From NCBI RefSeq assembly GCF_000017565.1, contig NC_009719.1:3331001-3395000 (forward strand): a DNA stretch of 64,000 nucleotides, read 5' to 3'. Numbering within the stretch: position 1 is the stretch's first letter; the number at the start of each line of letters is the position of its first letter. The notes below the pieces were generated by a model. That model ran no database searches, had not been told where the DNA came from, and saw only the letters and a program-made list of their open reading frames with translations. Position numbers and translations under genes: made by a program. Positions 18,259 through 29,121 of this stretch are shown here, one piece after another. Source of the stretch: Parvibaculum lavamentivorans DS-1. Lineage in GTDB: Bacteria > Pseudomonadota > Alphaproteobacteria > Parvibaculales > Parvibaculaceae.

Positions 18259-19788
18259 TCAGTTGAGCCCTAGCCGTTCCAACTGGCTTTTGGGCGCCTC
18301 GATTTCGACGAGTGCGGCCCGCAGCCGTTCCGCTAAATCCGCTTCGGCTGACGTTCCTGCCAAATTGCGCTCTTCGGCGGGGTCCTCGGTCAGGTCATAA
18401 AGATGATGGCCTGCAAAGCGTGTTCGCGCCCAGAATGGCACTGGATCATCCCTGTCCCATTGCTGGTGAATGACCGGAACGCCACTGCCCGGCATTCTGT
18501 CCAGAAAAGCGCGGTCATCCGGCAATGGCAATTCCTGCTCCCGCGTCAGAAAATGCGTCGGCATGGTCGACCAGCGGTTCGACATCATGGTGAGCGGCGC
18601 GTTGTCGCCAGCGGGCCCGCGGGCATATTTAAAGCGATTGTCGATGTAGTGGACCTCGCGGCCCCATACGCCGGTAAGCAGCCAATCGCGGATACCCGGC
18701 TTCTCCTTCCTCATCAGCGGCAGCAGAGAGCGGCCATGTGTACGCTGGCGCGCTTCCACACCAAACAACTCAGCCAGCGTCGCAAAGAGATCCACGCTTG
18801 TGGTGAGGGCATCGCATGTGCCGGGAGCGACGTCTGGATGCGCGATCATCAGTGGAATATGCCCGAGGGGTTCATAGACGGGCACGCCCGGCTTCCCCCA
18901 TATATCCTTTTCACCCAGATAGTGGCCATGATCCGTACAAAGAATGACAAGCGTGTCTTTCCAGAGATCCTTGGCATCGAGCTCATCCAGAATTTTACCG
19001 AACCACTTGTCAATCATGGTGAGTTTGCCGCCATAGGAAGCCCGAATCTGGCGGGCCTGACGCTCGGTGATGACGCTCTTCTCGATACCGCCATTCACAT
19101 AAGGCGGCCATATGAGATGAGCACCTTCCCAATCCGGGTCGTACATTGAAGCATAGGGCTCGGGGGTGTCGAAGGGCTCGTGCGGATCGAACTCGTCCAC
19201 GAACAGCATGAAGCGGCCGTGGTGGCCAGCATTCTCGTTCAGCCAGCGTGCTGCCGCACCCATCGTGCGGGGGCCGGGAAAATCCTCCTCTCCGCGGAAA
19301 TAGCCGCGCGAGTCATCATACGGCATGTGTTTGCGCATGAAGTTCGGCGCCCCGGCCCAGCTCGGGTCCGGCCGCGTCTTCCATGGGTCACCTTCATGAC
19401 CACGCTGATAGTCCCAGGCCGTGAAATCGACGTGATAATTTTCACCGCCCGTTTCAAAGAGATGCGGGTGATCGGAAATGAGCTGCGTCACCACGCCCTT
19501 TTTTCGCAGCTCGTAGGTAATCGCGTCTTCCCAAAGTTCGACCGAGCCCCAGGGCCGCCAGAGAAAGTCAAGCGCGCCGCACAGGATGTCGTGGCGCGCG
19601 GGCATGCAGGGAAGCGAACCCGTGAAATGCCTCGTGAATCGGGTGGAGCGGGCGGCGAAGCGATCGAGATTCGGCGTTGCGAATTCCCGTCCACCATAGG
19701 CGCCAATCATATGCCGGTTGAGACTATCGAGAAGTATGACGACCGCATTCCTGGGTTGATCCCCGGTTCCGTCTTCCGCATTGGTCAT
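18259..19788 (-). CDS. Type I sulfatase
   Basis: This protein belongs to the alkaline-phosphatase-like superfamily of formylglycine sulfatases that hydrolyse sulfate esters. The protein is 509 aa from ATG 19788, which has GGAAG seven bases upstream. The longer frame lacks homology. The metal residues appear in VILLDSLNRHMIGAYGG. The formylglycine precursor is Cys61 in LPCMPARHDI, a complete C-x-P-x-R motif. A second metal set is VILCTDHGHYLGEKDIWGKP. It has no signal peptide, so a cytoplasmic place is likely. It splits lpd from lipA. Substrate is unknown; choline-sulfatase-like and aryl-sulfatase-like activities are both possible. Confidence 0.88.
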   Translation of the reverse strand: MTNAEDGTGDQPRNAVVILLDSLNRHMIGAYGGREFATPNLDRFAARSTRFTRHFTGSLPCMPARHDILCGALDFLWRPWGSVELWEDAITYELRKKGVVTQLISDHPHLFETGGENYHVDFTAWDYQRGHEGDPWKTRPDPSWAGAPNFMRKHMPYDDSRGYFRGEEDFPGPRTMGAAARWLNENAGHHGRFMLFVDEFDPHEPFDTPEPYASMYDPDWEGAHLIWPPYVNGGIEKSVITERQARQIRASYGGKLTMIDKWFGKILDELDAKDLWKDTLVILCTDHGHYLGEKDIWGKPGVPVYEPLGHIPLMIAHPDVAPGTCDALTTSVDLFATLAELFGVEARQRTHGRSLLPLMRKEKPGIRDWLLTGVWGREVHYIDNRFKYARGPAGDNAPLTMMSNRWSTMPTHFLTREQELPLPDDRAFLDRMPGSGVPVIHQQWDRDDPVPFWARTRFAGHHLYDLTEDPAEERNLAGTSAEADLAERLRAALVEIEAPKSQLERLGLN

Positions 19789-19879
19789 TCTTTGACTTCC
19801 ACTTTCGGTATCCACAGCTTGCACAGCGAGCTGCCCGGCGCGGAGCATAGCTCATGAAAGCACGCACAAAAAAGGACGA

Positions 19880-21277
19880 TCAGGTGTGGAGCACCCGGCC
19901 ATAGGCATCGAGTACTGCTTCACCCATCATTTCCGAGAGAGTGGGATGCGGGAAGACCGCGCGGATCAGGTCCGCCTCGGTGGTCTCCAATGTCATGGCG
20001 ATGCCGTAGCCCTGAATGAGTTCGGTAACTTCCGCGCCTATCATATGAGCACCGAGCAGTTCACCTGTCTTCGCATCGAAGACCGTTTTCACGAAACCTT
20101 CCATTTCGCCAAGGGCGATGGCCTTGCCATTCGCCCGAAATGGAAAGCGGCCGACCTTGACCTCGTGGCCCTTCTCTTTTGCCTTCGCTTCGGTCAGCCC
20201 GACACTTGCGATCTGCGGCGTAGAATAGGTGCAGCCGGGAATGCGCGTCGTATCGAGAGGATGCAGGTCCTTGAGGCCCGCTATCCGCTCTGCGGCCAGC
20301 ACGCCCTCGTGGCTTGCTTTATGCGCCAGCCAGGGCGGACCAACGAGATCGCCGATTGCATAGATGCCCTTGACGCCGGTTTCCAGCCATTCATTGACGG
20401 TCACATGCGTCTTTTCGACTTTGACGCCTGCTTCTTCCAGCCCCAGATTTTCGACATTGCCGACGATGCCGACGGCGGAAATCGCGACGTCGGCCTCTAT
20501 TGTTTCCGTCTTGCCGCCGGCTGTTACCGTCACGGCAATGCCTTTTGCGCCATTGTCGGTTTTATCGATTTTGGCGCCTGTAAGAATTTTGATACCGCGC
20601 TTCTTGAAAGCCTTTGCCGCTTCCTTCGAAATTTCTTCGTCTTCCACGGGAAGTATCCGGTCGAGCACTTCGACGACAGTTACGTCCGCTCCGAATGCAC
20701 GATAAAAGCTGGCGAACTCAATACCGATGGCACCGGAGCCGACGACGATCAGCGATTTCGGCATTTCCTTCGGCACCATCGCCTCGCGGTAAGTCCAGAT
20801 GCGTTTTCCATCCGGCTCCAAGCCGGGAATGGTTCGTGCACGGGCACCTGTTGCAAGAATGATGTTCTTTGAGCCGATCTCGTTTTTCTTTCCGTCCTTG
20901 CTCTCGATCGTAACGCGCCCGGCGCCGGCGAGACGACCGCTACCTTCGATGACGTCGATCTTGTTCTTCTTCATCAGAAATTTCACGCCGCCCGAAAGCT
21001 GCTCGGCGACCTTGCGGCTTCGTGTCACGACGGCATCCGCATCAAAGCCGATCTTGTCGGCCTTCAGGCCGAATTCATCGAGCCTTTGCAGCGTTTCGTA
21101 GAGTTCAGCGGAGCGCAGCAGGGCTTTCGTCGGGATGCATCCCCAGTTGAGGCAGATGCCGCCAAGCGCATCGCGCTCCACAATGGCGGTCTTCAATCCG
21201 AGTTGTGAGGCGCGAATAGCGGCGACATAGCCGCCGGGGCCGGAGCCGATTACAACTACATCGTATTGATCCGCCAT
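19880..21277 (-). CDS. lpd: Dihydrolipoyl dehydrogenase (E3)
   Basis: E3 is an FAD flavoprotein that reoxidises dihydrolipoamide on the E2 subunit and reduces NAD+. The protein is 465 aa. The FAD motif GSGPGGYVAAIRASQLG is near residue 11. The redox disulfide is C42-C47 in GGICLNWGCIPTKALL, and the NAD motif is VVGSGAIGIEFASFYRAFG. The C-terminal catalytic His-Glu is in AVFPHPTLSEMMGEA. The start overlaps the pdhC stop by one base, closing the pdhA-pdhB-pdhC-lpd operon. Confidence 0.97.
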   Translation of the reverse strand: MADQYDVVVIGSGPGGYVAAIRASQLGLKTAIVERDALGGICLNWGCIPTKALLRSAELYETLQRLDEFGLKADKIGFDADAVVTRSRKVAEQLSGGVKFLMKKNKIDVIEGSGRLAGAGRVTIESKDGKKNEIGSKNIILATGARARTIPGLEPDGKRIWTYREAMVPKEMPKSLIVVGSGAIGIEFASFYRAFGADVTVVEVLDRILPVEDEEISKEAAKAFKKRGIKILTGAKIDKTDNGAKGIAVTVTAGGKTETIEADVAISAVGIVGNVENLGLEEAGVKVEKTHVTVNEWLETGVKGIYAIGDLVGPPWLAHKASHEGVLAAERIAGLKDLHPLDTTRIPGCTYSTPQIASVGLTEAKAKEKGHEVKVGRFPFRANGKAIALGEMEGFVKTVFDAKTGELLGAHMIGAEVTELIQGYGIAMTLETTEADLIRAVFPHPTLSEMMGEAVLDAYGRVLHT

Positions 21278-22569
21278 CAGAGCAGCATCCTTGCCGGGTA
21301 TTCCACGAATGATCTGAACGCTTCGAGGAAGCGTGCGCCGAGTGCGCCATCGATGGCGCGGTGGTCGCAGGACATGGTGACCGTCATTATTGTGGCGACT
21401 TCAACCTTGCCATTTCTCACCACCGGGCGCTCCTCGCCCTTGCCGACCGCGAGGATGGCGGCTTGGGGCGGATTGATGACAGCGGTGAAATGCTTGATGC
21501 CGAACATGCCGAGATTGGAAATTGAAAAGGAGCCGCCTTCGTATTCGTTCGGCTTCAGCTTTTTGTTACGCGCTCGCTCGGCAAGTTCTTTGGCCTCATT
21601 CGATATTTCGGCGAGGCCTTTTTTGTCCGCGTTGCGAATAATCGGCGTGATGAGGCCGCCTTCAAGAGCGACCGCGATACCTATGTCGGCGCTCTTGTGC
21701 TTCAGGAGAGCGTTGCCGGCAAAGCTCACATTCGCATCCGGCACCTTGATGAGGGCGAGCGCGGCAGCGCGGATCAGGAAGTCGTTTACCGAGAGCTTGA
21801 CGCCCTCGCCTGCTTCGTCGTTCAACTTCTTGCGCGCTTTCAGCAGCTCGTCCAGCTCGCAGTCTATCGTCAGATAGAAATGCGGTATCTCCTGCATTGA
21901 CTGCGTGAGGCGGCGGGCGATTGTCCGCCGCATTCCATCGAGTGAAACCTCTTCAAAGGTTCCTTCCGCATAATATGCACGGGGGTCGATGCTCTGTGCC
22001 GCACCCTGGGCAACAGCGCCCGCCGCTTGCTTCTTCGGCGCGGCCTTCGCCGCACCTTCCAGGTCCGCCTTTACGATGCGGCCGTTGGGACCAGAGCCGC
22101 TGATGGCGGAAAGATCGATGCCTTGCTGTTCCGCAATGCGCCGCGCAAGCGGGGACGCAAAAACGCGATGCCCCGTGCCGGTCGCCTGCGTGGGACGAGC
22201 GTTACCATCCGAAGACGGGGTTGCGCTGGACCGTGGCTTCTCGACTTCTTTTGCTTCCGGTTTCGCGGATGTCTTTGGTTCATCCTTTTTCGGTGGCGGC
22301 GCATTGTCGATGTCCGCTGCCTCTTCGCCCTCTTCCAGCAAAATGGCAATGGGCTTGTTGACGGCGACACCTTCCGTGCCTTCGGCTACGAGCAGCTTTC
22401 CGATACGGCCTTCGTCGACCGCTTCCACTTCCATCGTCGCCTTGTCGGTTTCGATCTCGGCAATCACGTCACCGGATTTTACCTCATCGCCTTCCTTCAC
22501 ATGCCACTTGGCAAGCGTTCCCTCTTCCATGGTCGGCGAGAGCGCGGGCATCAGTATGTTCGTCGGCAT
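21277..22569 (-). CDS. pdhC: Pyruvate dehydrogenase E2, dihydrolipoamide acetyltransferase
   Basis: This is the core subunit of the PDH complex, transferring acetyl groups to CoA. The protein is 430 aa. One N-terminal lipoyl domain has the modified lysine in [10 protein letters not shown] near residue 43. An Ala/Pro/Lys-rich linker follows, then the E1/E3-binding domain ([19 protein letters not shown]). The catalytic domain carries the active-site His in [14 protein letters not shown]. It lies 10 bases after pdhB. The single lipoyl domain here is complemented by a second one on E1-beta. Confidence 0.96.
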   Translation of the reverse strand: MPTNILMPALSPTMEEGTLAKWHVKEGDEVKSGDVIAEIETDKATMEVEAVDEGRIGKLLVAEGTEGVAVNKPIAILLEEGEEAADIDNAPPPKKDEPKTSAKPEAKEVEKPRSSATPSSDGNARPTQATGTGHRVFASPLARRIAEQQGIDLSAISGSGPNGRIVKADLEGAAKAAPKKQAAGAVAQGAAQSIDPRAYYAEGTFEEVSLDGMRRTIARRLTQSMQEIPHFYLTIDCELDELLKARKKLNDEAGEGVKLSVNDFLIRAAALALIKVPDANVSFAGNALLKHKSADIGIAVALEGGLITPIIRNADKKGLAEISNEAKELAERARNKKLKPNEYEGGSFSISNLGMFGIKHFTAVINPPQAAILAVGKGEERPVVRNGKVEVATIMTVTMSCDHRAIDGALGARFLEAFRSFVEYPARMLL

Positions 22570-22579
22570 CGGCGCCCCC

Positions 22580-23983
22580 TCAGCGGTAGCAGACGGCTTT
22601 CACCGCCTCTACCACTTCTTCGGCGCTCGGCAACGCGAGCTTTTCCAGGTTGGCCGCATAGGGCATAGGCACGTTTTTCTGGGCCACCCGCAGGATGGGC
22701 GCGTCAAGATAATCGAAAGCCTTAGCCTGGACCTCCGCTGCAATCTCTGCCCCGATGCCGCAGACTGGCCAGGTCTCTTCGACGGTCACGAGCCGGTTGG
22801 TCTTCTTCACCGACTGAATGATTGTCTCCATGTCGAGCGGGCGGATCGTACGGAGGTCGATCAGTTCAACGTCCAGGCCTTCCTCTTCGAGCTTGCCGAT
22901 GGCTTCGAGGCAATAGGTGAGGCCGTGACTATGCGAGACAATTGTCACGTCCGAGCCTTCCTTCATGATCCGCGCCTTTCCGATAGGCAGCACGTGATCT
23001 TCAAGTTCCGGTACCTCGAAGCTCTTGCCATAGAGCACTTCATTTTCGAGGAAGATGACCGGGTTCGGATTCCGGATCGCCGCCTTGAGCAGGCCTTTCG
23101 CGTCTGATGCGGAATAAGGCGCGATGACGATGAGGCCGGGTATATGCGCGAACCACGCGGCATAATCCTGGCTGTGCTGGGCGGCGACGCGGGCGGCGGG
23201 CCCATTCGGGCCACGGAAGACGATGGGACAAGACATTTGTCCGCCGGACATGTAACGCGTCTTGGCGGCGGAGTTTATGATCTGGTCCATCGCCTGCATG
23301 GCGAAATTGAATGTCATGAATTCGACGATGGGACGAAGACCGGCCATTGCAGCGCCTACTCCAAGGCCCGCAAAGCCATGCTCGGTGATCGGCGTGTCGA
23401 CGACACGTTTTTCGCCGAACTCGGCGAGCAATCCTTGTGTGACCTTGTAGGCGCCTTCGTACTGCGCCACTTCCTCGCCCATCACAAAGACGCGTTCGTC
23501 GCGACGCATTTCCTCGGCCATCGCGTCTCGAAGAGCCTCGCGCACCGTTTTGGTCGTAAACTTCGTTCCTTCTGGAATATCAGGATCGCTTTTCATTTCG
23601 ACCTTCGGCGCATCCTGCTCCTTCTTCGTCTTTTCGCCGGTCTCCCGGCTTGTTGCCTCACCTTGTCCCGGCTCTGTCTTTTTCTTCTCTTTCGTCGCGG
23701 CTTCCTTTTTCGGCGCGGCTTTGGCTTCGGATGCGTCTTCGCCTTCTTCGGCCAAAAGCGCGATCACGGCGTTCACCTTCACATTCTCCGTGCCTTCCGC
23801 GACCAGGATGCTGGCGACCGTGCCTTCATCGGCCGCCTCCACTTCCATGGTGGCCTTGTCGGTTTCGATCTCGGCGATAACGTCGCCGGATTTCACCTTG
23901 TCGCCTTCCTTCACGTGCCATTTCGTCAGAGTGCCCTCTTCCATCGTGGGCGAGAGCGCGGGCATGAGCACTTCAATCGACAT
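22580..23983 (-). CDS. pdhB: Pyruvate dehydrogenase E1-beta with N-terminal lipoyl domain
   Basis: This is the beta subunit of the thiamine-diphosphate pyruvate decarboxylase. At 467 aa it is about 130 residues longer than ordinary E1-beta. The extra part is an N-terminal lipoyl domain with [15 protein letters not shown] and a charged Lys/Glu linker ([18 protein letters not shown]). The E1-beta core starts near residue 140 ([20 protein letters not shown]) and contains [20 protein letters not shown]. The fusion is a known alphaproteobacterial trait and adds a second swinging arm per complex. It starts three bases after pdhA ends. Confidence 0.96.
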   Translation of the reverse strand: MSIEVLMPALSPTMEEGTLTKWHVKEGDKVKSGDVIAEIETDKATMEVEAADEGTVASILVAEGTENVKVNAVIALLAEEGEDASEAKAAPKKEAATKEKKKTEPGQGEATSRETGEKTKKEQDAPKVEMKSDPDIPEGTKFTTKTVREALRDAMAEEMRRDERVFVMGEEVAQYEGAYKVTQGLLAEFGEKRVVDTPITEHGFAGLGVGAAMAGLRPIVEFMTFNFAMQAMDQIINSAAKTRYMSGGQMSCPIVFRGPNGPAARVAAQHSQDYAAWFAHIPGLIVIAPYSASDAKGLLKAAIRNPNPVIFLENEVLYGKSFEVPELEDHVLPIGKARIMKEGSDVTIVSHSHGLTYCLEAIGKLEEEGLDVELIDLRTIRPLDMETIIQSVKKTNRLVTVEETWPVCGIGAEIAAEVQAKAFDYLDAPILRVAQKNVPMPYAANLEKLALPSAEEVVEAVKAVCYR

Positions 23984-23986
23984 CGC

Positions 23987-25012
23987 TCATGCCTCCACGT
24001 CGGTAAGTATGTCCGTCCAAAGCTCCCTTGGATCGGGCTCAGGGCTCGACTGGGCAAATTCCGCCGCTTCGTTGACGATGGCCTTGATCTCCTTGTCGAT
24101 AGCTTTCAGGTCATCCTCCGAAAGCGACTTCGACTCCAGCAGGCGCATTCGCACCTGCTCGATGGGGTCGTGCTCGGCGCGCATCTTGCTCACTTCTTCC
24201 TTCGCCCGATATTTCGCCGGATCGGACATTGAATGCCCGCGGTAGCGGTAGGTCTTCATTTCGAGGATGTAGGGGCCTTTTCCGGCACGGCACCATTCGA
24301 CGGCACGGGCCCCCGCTTCACGCACGGCGCGCACGTCCATCCCATCCACTTGTGCGCCTGGAATGTTGAAGCTTGCGCCGCGTTTCGAGAGATCCGTCTG
24401 CGCGGACGAACGAGCAACGCTTGTTCCCATTGCGTATTGGTTGTTCTCGATCACATAGACGACCGGCAGGCTCCAGAGCTCCGCCATGTTGAAGCTCTCA
24501 TAGACCTGCCCCTGGTTGGCGGCGCCGTCGCCAAAATAGGCGAGGCAGACACGATCATTTTCGCGGTAGCGATTGGCGAAGGCGAGGCCCGTGCCGAGTG
24601 GCACCTGGGCTCCCACGATGCCGTGGCCACCGAAGAAGTTCTTGTCGCGGCTGAACATGTGCATCGAACCGCCTTTGCCGCGCGAGTAGCCGCCGTCACG
24701 TCCAGTGAGTTCCGCCATGACGCCCTTGGGGTCCATGCCGCATGCGAGCATATGTCCGTGATCGCGATAGCCGGTGATGACCTGGTCGCCCTCCTCGATC
24801 GCCATCTGCATGCCGATGACGACTGCTTCCTGGCCGATATAGAGGTGGCAGAAACCTCCAATGAGCCCCATGCCGTACATCTGGCCCGCTTTCTCCTCGA
24901 ACCGGCGGATCAGCAACATGTCGCGATAGGCTCTCAGATCGTCTTCTTCGGAGAGCGGGGCTGGGCTGTCGCTTTTCTTGGCCGGCTTTTTCTGGGGAGG
25001 TTTGGTCGCCAT
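23987..25012 (-). CDS. pdhA: Pyruvate dehydrogenase E1-alpha
   Basis: This is the alpha subunit of the thiamine-diphosphate-dependent pyruvate dehydrogenase. The protein is 341 aa. The TPP/Mg2+ motif is FGDGAANQGQVYESFNMAEL (GDG to N). The phosphorylation-loop region is TYRYRGHSMSDPAKYR. The N terminus is Lys/Pro-rich (KPPQKKPAKK). It is the first gene of pdhABC-lpd; 185 bases separate it from the FtsB-like gene upstream, and this gap holds a palindrome. Confidence 0.97.
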   Translation of the reverse strand: MATKPPQKKPAKKSDSPAPLSEEDDLRAYRDMLLIRRFEEKAGQMYGMGLIGGFCHLYIGQEAVVIGMQMAIEEGDQVITGYRDHGHMLACGMDPKGVMAELTGRDGGYSRGKGGSMHMFSRDKNFFGGHGIVGAQVPLGTGLAFANRYRENDRVCLAYFGDGAANQGQVYESFNMAELWSLPVVYVIENNQYAMGTSVARSSAQTDLSKRGASFNIPGAQVDGMDVRAVREAGARAVEWCRAGKGPYILEMKTYRYRGHSMSDPAKYRAKEEVSKMRAEHDPIEQVRMRLLESKSLSEDDLKAIDKEIKAIVNEAAEFAQSSPEPDPRELWTDILTDVEA

Positions 25013-25132
25013 TCCGGAGGCCTCGACGTCGAAGGTTAAGGTATCCGCAGATACATAGGGCAGTGCGCGGACGGGTCCACCACACTTTAGAAGTGTATGT
25101 TAAAGGTTTGGTTTCAATGAAAAAATCGATAA

Positions 25133-25151
25133 TTAACCGGATATCGGTTAA
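25133..25151. promoter_or_regulatory. Palindrome upstream of pdhA, possible operator
   Basis: Arms TTAACCG and CGGTTAA surround the centre GATAT, about 120 bases upstream of the pdhA start in an AT-rich stretch. The 7-5-7 symmetry fits a dimeric regulator site for the pdh operon. No regulator can be named from sequence alone. Confidence 0.45.
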
Positions 25152-25197
25152 CTGACGCAGGCGTTATGCCGGAGGCGCGCTGACAGCCTCCGATCCC

Positions 25198-25551
25198 TTA
25201 GCGAGGATTTGGCCGCCGATCCTGCTGGCGATCGAGAAAAATGGTCACGTCGTTCGCGCCGCCATAGCCGAGCGCAGCCCGGGCGCGCTCATCCAGCAAA
25301 TCCGGATCGAGGCTTTCCGGACGAAGCAATGCCACCTGCCGGTCGAGCTGCATCCGTTTCGTTTCGACCTCTGTCAGCTGGTGTTCCAGCGTGTCGATAC
25401 GATTCTGGATGTCGAGCCAGGAGATGAATCCATGGCGGCCATAGACGGCATGATAGGCGAAATAGCCAAGCACGATGATGCAGACGAACGGGATCAACGC
25501 CTGGCGAAGGCGGAGCGGCTCAGAGGTGCGAATCAAGACCTGACTATCCAT
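25198..25551 (-). CDS. FtsB/DivIC-like septum formation initiator
   Basis: This is a small bitopic division protein of the FtsB/DivIC family, 117 aa from MDSQVLIRT. A frame extending 30 bases further to a TTG also exists, and neither start has a strong ribosome binding site. One membrane helix lies near residues 20-38 (LIPFVCIIVLGYFAYHAVYG). A periplasmic coiled coil follows (IDTLEHQLTEVETKRMQLD), then the family ending ERARAALGYGGANDVTIF. Its place between eno and pdhA is the standard alphaproteobacterial site for this gene. Confidence 0.85.
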   Translation of the reverse strand: MDSQVLIRTSEPLRLRQALIPFVCIIVLGYFAYHAVYGRHGFISWLDIQNRIDTLEHQLTEVETKRMQLDRQVALLRPESLDPDLLDERARAALGYGGANDVTIFLDRQQDRRPNPR

Positions 25552-25620
25552 GAATGAGAGGGAATCACATAGCGATTCCAACGGTCAAGCTAATTGAACG
25601 ACTCTCCGGCTTTATGAGGT

Positions 25621-26985
<1,365 letters not shown>

Positions 26986-27004
26986 TCAATTCCGGATTCC
27001 AGCG

Positions 27005-28918
27005 TCAGAAGCGGTCATTTTCAACGGGGTAGGACGCCGCCTTTTGTTCCGCCGCCTTGCACCACCAGGTCTCGGCCCCGGTGCCGCTTTTCGGGCGGGT
27101 GGCGGGCATGGCAAAGCGGTCCCAATAGGCGATCCTTCCCATGGCGTGCGGGTCGTAAAATGACGGAATCACATAGACACCCCACTGGAGTGCCCGGTCG
27201 AGAAGGCGGGCGTATAGCCGCTTGTCGTCGAGCGTGCGGGTTTCTGAAAGCTTCTCCGCGAATTCATCCACCATCGGACTGTCGAGGCCGATCAGGTTTT
27301 CCACGCCGTCGCGCTGCACCGCGGGCGATCCCCACATGCGGAGCTGTTCTTCGCCGGGACTGACCGGAGGAATATAGAAACGGTAGGCGATGTCGAAGCG
27401 ACGCTCCCTCAGTCGTGCCTCATAGGCCGAATTATCCAGCACCTCGAGGCCTGCATCCACACCTGCCCGTTTTAAATTGTTGAAGAACGGATTAAGCACC
27501 GCCTCTTGCGACTGGCTGTTCGTAAGTATACGGAAGGAAAGCACCTCGCCCGTATCCCGGTTGCGGATGGCGCCATTCGTATAAGGCCAGCCAGCTTCGG
27601 CGAAGAGATCGAGCGCCCGGCGAAAATTCTCACGGTCGCGGCCGCTGCCATCCGTCACCGGCGCTTTCCACGCTTCCTCGAATGCCTCTTCCGGCAAATC
27701 ATCTCTCCAGCGCTCCATCAGCGCCTTCTCTTTTTTCATAGGAGGTTGGGTGGCGGCGAACTCGGAATTCTGAAAATAACTTTCCGTTCGATTATATGCG
27801 CCGTGGAACACGTTCTTGTTCGGCCATTCGAAATCGAACAGCAGCGACAATGCCTGCCGCACGCGAATGTCGGCAAAGCGCGGATCCCGTAAATTGAAGA
27901 AAAAACCGTTCATGCCGAGTGGCCACCAAGCCTCAACAAGATACCGTTTAATGCGCCCGTCGCGCACAGCCTGAGTGTCATACATCGTCTGCCAGCGTCG
28001 TGCATTGCCGTCCACAAACTTGTCGATGTCGCCGGCGAGAAACGCCTGAAAGCCGCTGATCTCGTCGAAGAAATACTCGTAGGCAAGTTCGTCGAAATTG
28101 AAGCGGCCTTTGTTCACAGGCAAATCACGCGCCCAATAGTTTTCCACGCGCGAGAGGATCACTCGACGCCCGGCATCCACCTTGCCGATCTTGTAGGGCC
28201 CGCCGCCGAGAAAGGGGTCGAGCGTCGTCGCACCGAAATCATGCTGGCGCCAATAATGCTCGGGGATCACGGGCATTTCCGCAAATTCCAGAATGGCTGT
28301 CTTCTCCATGTCGGCTGGAAGCCGCAGTTCGACGGTCCGTTCGTCCAGCGCCCGCACCTCCAGGCGTTTCAACATCAACTGCCAGAACGGTCGCGCGTTC
28401 TTTTCAAAGGCCTGCGCGGAAAAGAGAACGTCCGACGCCGTCACCGGATGGCCGTCATGAAAGACAGCGCGGGGATCGATGTGAAAGACAACCCGCCGTC
28501 CATCCTCGAAGACCTCGACGCGGTTCGCGATCAGGCCATAAGCCACCATGTCCTCGTCGGGCGAGCCGGCGAGAAGGCTGTCATAGAGGACCCCGTGAAT
28601 GGGCGTCGGAGAGCGGCCTTTCACGATCCAGGGATTAAGGCTGTCGAATGAACCGCGCGCCGACTCGGTCAGACGGCAACCTTTCGGCGCATCCGGATTG
28701 GCCCAGGGAAAGTGCGTGAAGCTCTCGCCGTATAGCGGCTCGCGGCCGATTGCGAGTGCCGGGTAGGCAGGAGCCTCTGAAGCCATTACGTGAAACAGGT
28801 CGGTCGCCGCGTTCGCGCTTCCATATGGTGCAAACGTCAGCGCAGCGGCGAGCAGCAGCATATCCCGGCATCCGGCTTTCTTCAGGACGCTGCTCGTCAC
28901 ACGTTTCATCAAAGTCAT
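27005..28918 (-). CDS. Periplasmic solute-binding protein, family 5 (YejA/OppA-like)
   Basis: This is a large binding protein of the peptide/nickel ABC type, 637 aa from ATG 28918, which has GAAGGTGAG upstream. The N terminus is a signal peptide (MLLLAAALTFAPYGSANAA). The mature part begins with FTHFPWANPDAPKGC, a pattern of the YejA subgroup for oligopeptides and microcin C. Further motifs are GRRVVFHIDPRAVFHDGHPV and ALSLLFDFEWPNKNVFHGAY. No permease or ATPase gene is adjacent, so it is an orphan here. It diverges from a TonB receptor, with Fur-like boxes in the shared gap. Confidence 0.85.
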   Translation of the reverse strand: MTLMKRVTSSVLKKAGCRDMLLLAAALTFAPYGSANAATDLFHVMASEAPAYPALAIGREPLYGESFTHFPWANPDAPKGCRLTESARGSFDSLNPWIVKGRSPTPIHGVLYDSLLAGSPDEDMVAYGLIANRVEVFEDGRRVVFHIDPRAVFHDGHPVTASDVLFSAQAFEKNARPFWQLMLKRLEVRALDERTVELRLPADMEKTAILEFAEMPVIPEHYWRQHDFGATTLDPFLGGGPYKIGKVDAGRRVILSRVENYWARDLPVNKGRFNFDELAYEYFFDEISGFQAFLAGDIDKFVDGNARRWQTMYDTQAVRDGRIKRYLVEAWWPLGMNGFFFNLRDPRFADIRVRQALSLLFDFEWPNKNVFHGAYNRTESYFQNSEFAATQPPMKKEKALMERWRDDLPEEAFEEAWKAPVTDGSGRDRENFRRALDLFAEAGWPYTNGAIRNRDTGEVLSFRILTNSQSQEAVLNPFFNNLKRAGVDAGLEVLDNSAYEARLRERRFDIAYRFYIPPVSPGEEQLRMWGSPAVQRDGVENLIGLDSPMVDEFAEKLSETRTLDDKRLYARLLDRALQWGVYVIPSFYDPHAMGRIAYWDRFAMPATRPKSGTGAETWWCKAAEQKAASYPVENDRF

Positions 28919-28968
28919 CACGCTCACCTTCTCTCGGCTGCCCCGTCGGCGCCGCAACATGCCATGAT

Positions 28969-28997
28969 TTAGTTGCGATTGGTTCTCAATTTATAAT
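28969..28997 (+). promoter_or_regulatory. Candidate sigma70 promoter of the TonB receptor gene
   Basis: TTAGTT (28969-28974), a 17-base spacer and a perfect TATAAT (28992-28997) lie about 125 bases upstream of the receptor start. The -10 box falls across the junction of the two Fur-like boxes, as expected for iron repression. Confidence 0.5.
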
Positions 28998-29019
28998 TGC
29001 TATTGATTCTCAATTGCAA
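28973..29019. promoter_or_regulatory. Tandem Fur-like operators
   Basis: The downstream box (28997-29019) has arms TTGCTATTGA and TCAATTGCAA around TTC, an almost perfect dyad. A weaker copy (28973-28995) starts TTGCGATTGG, then TTC, then TCAATTTATA. The two repeat with a 24-base period. The TTGC...TGA...TCA...GCAA pattern resembles alphaproteobacterial Fur sites. They sit between the orphan binding protein and the TonB receptor and could repress both. Confidence 0.65.
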
Positions 29020-29121
29020 TATGAGTCCTTCCGCGCTTCGAATGGCACGCCGATCCGCAACCCGGCCACCGGTCTCACTGGCGGCATTTCTTCATTTCGA
29101 GAGAACCCCGGGGGGCGTTCC

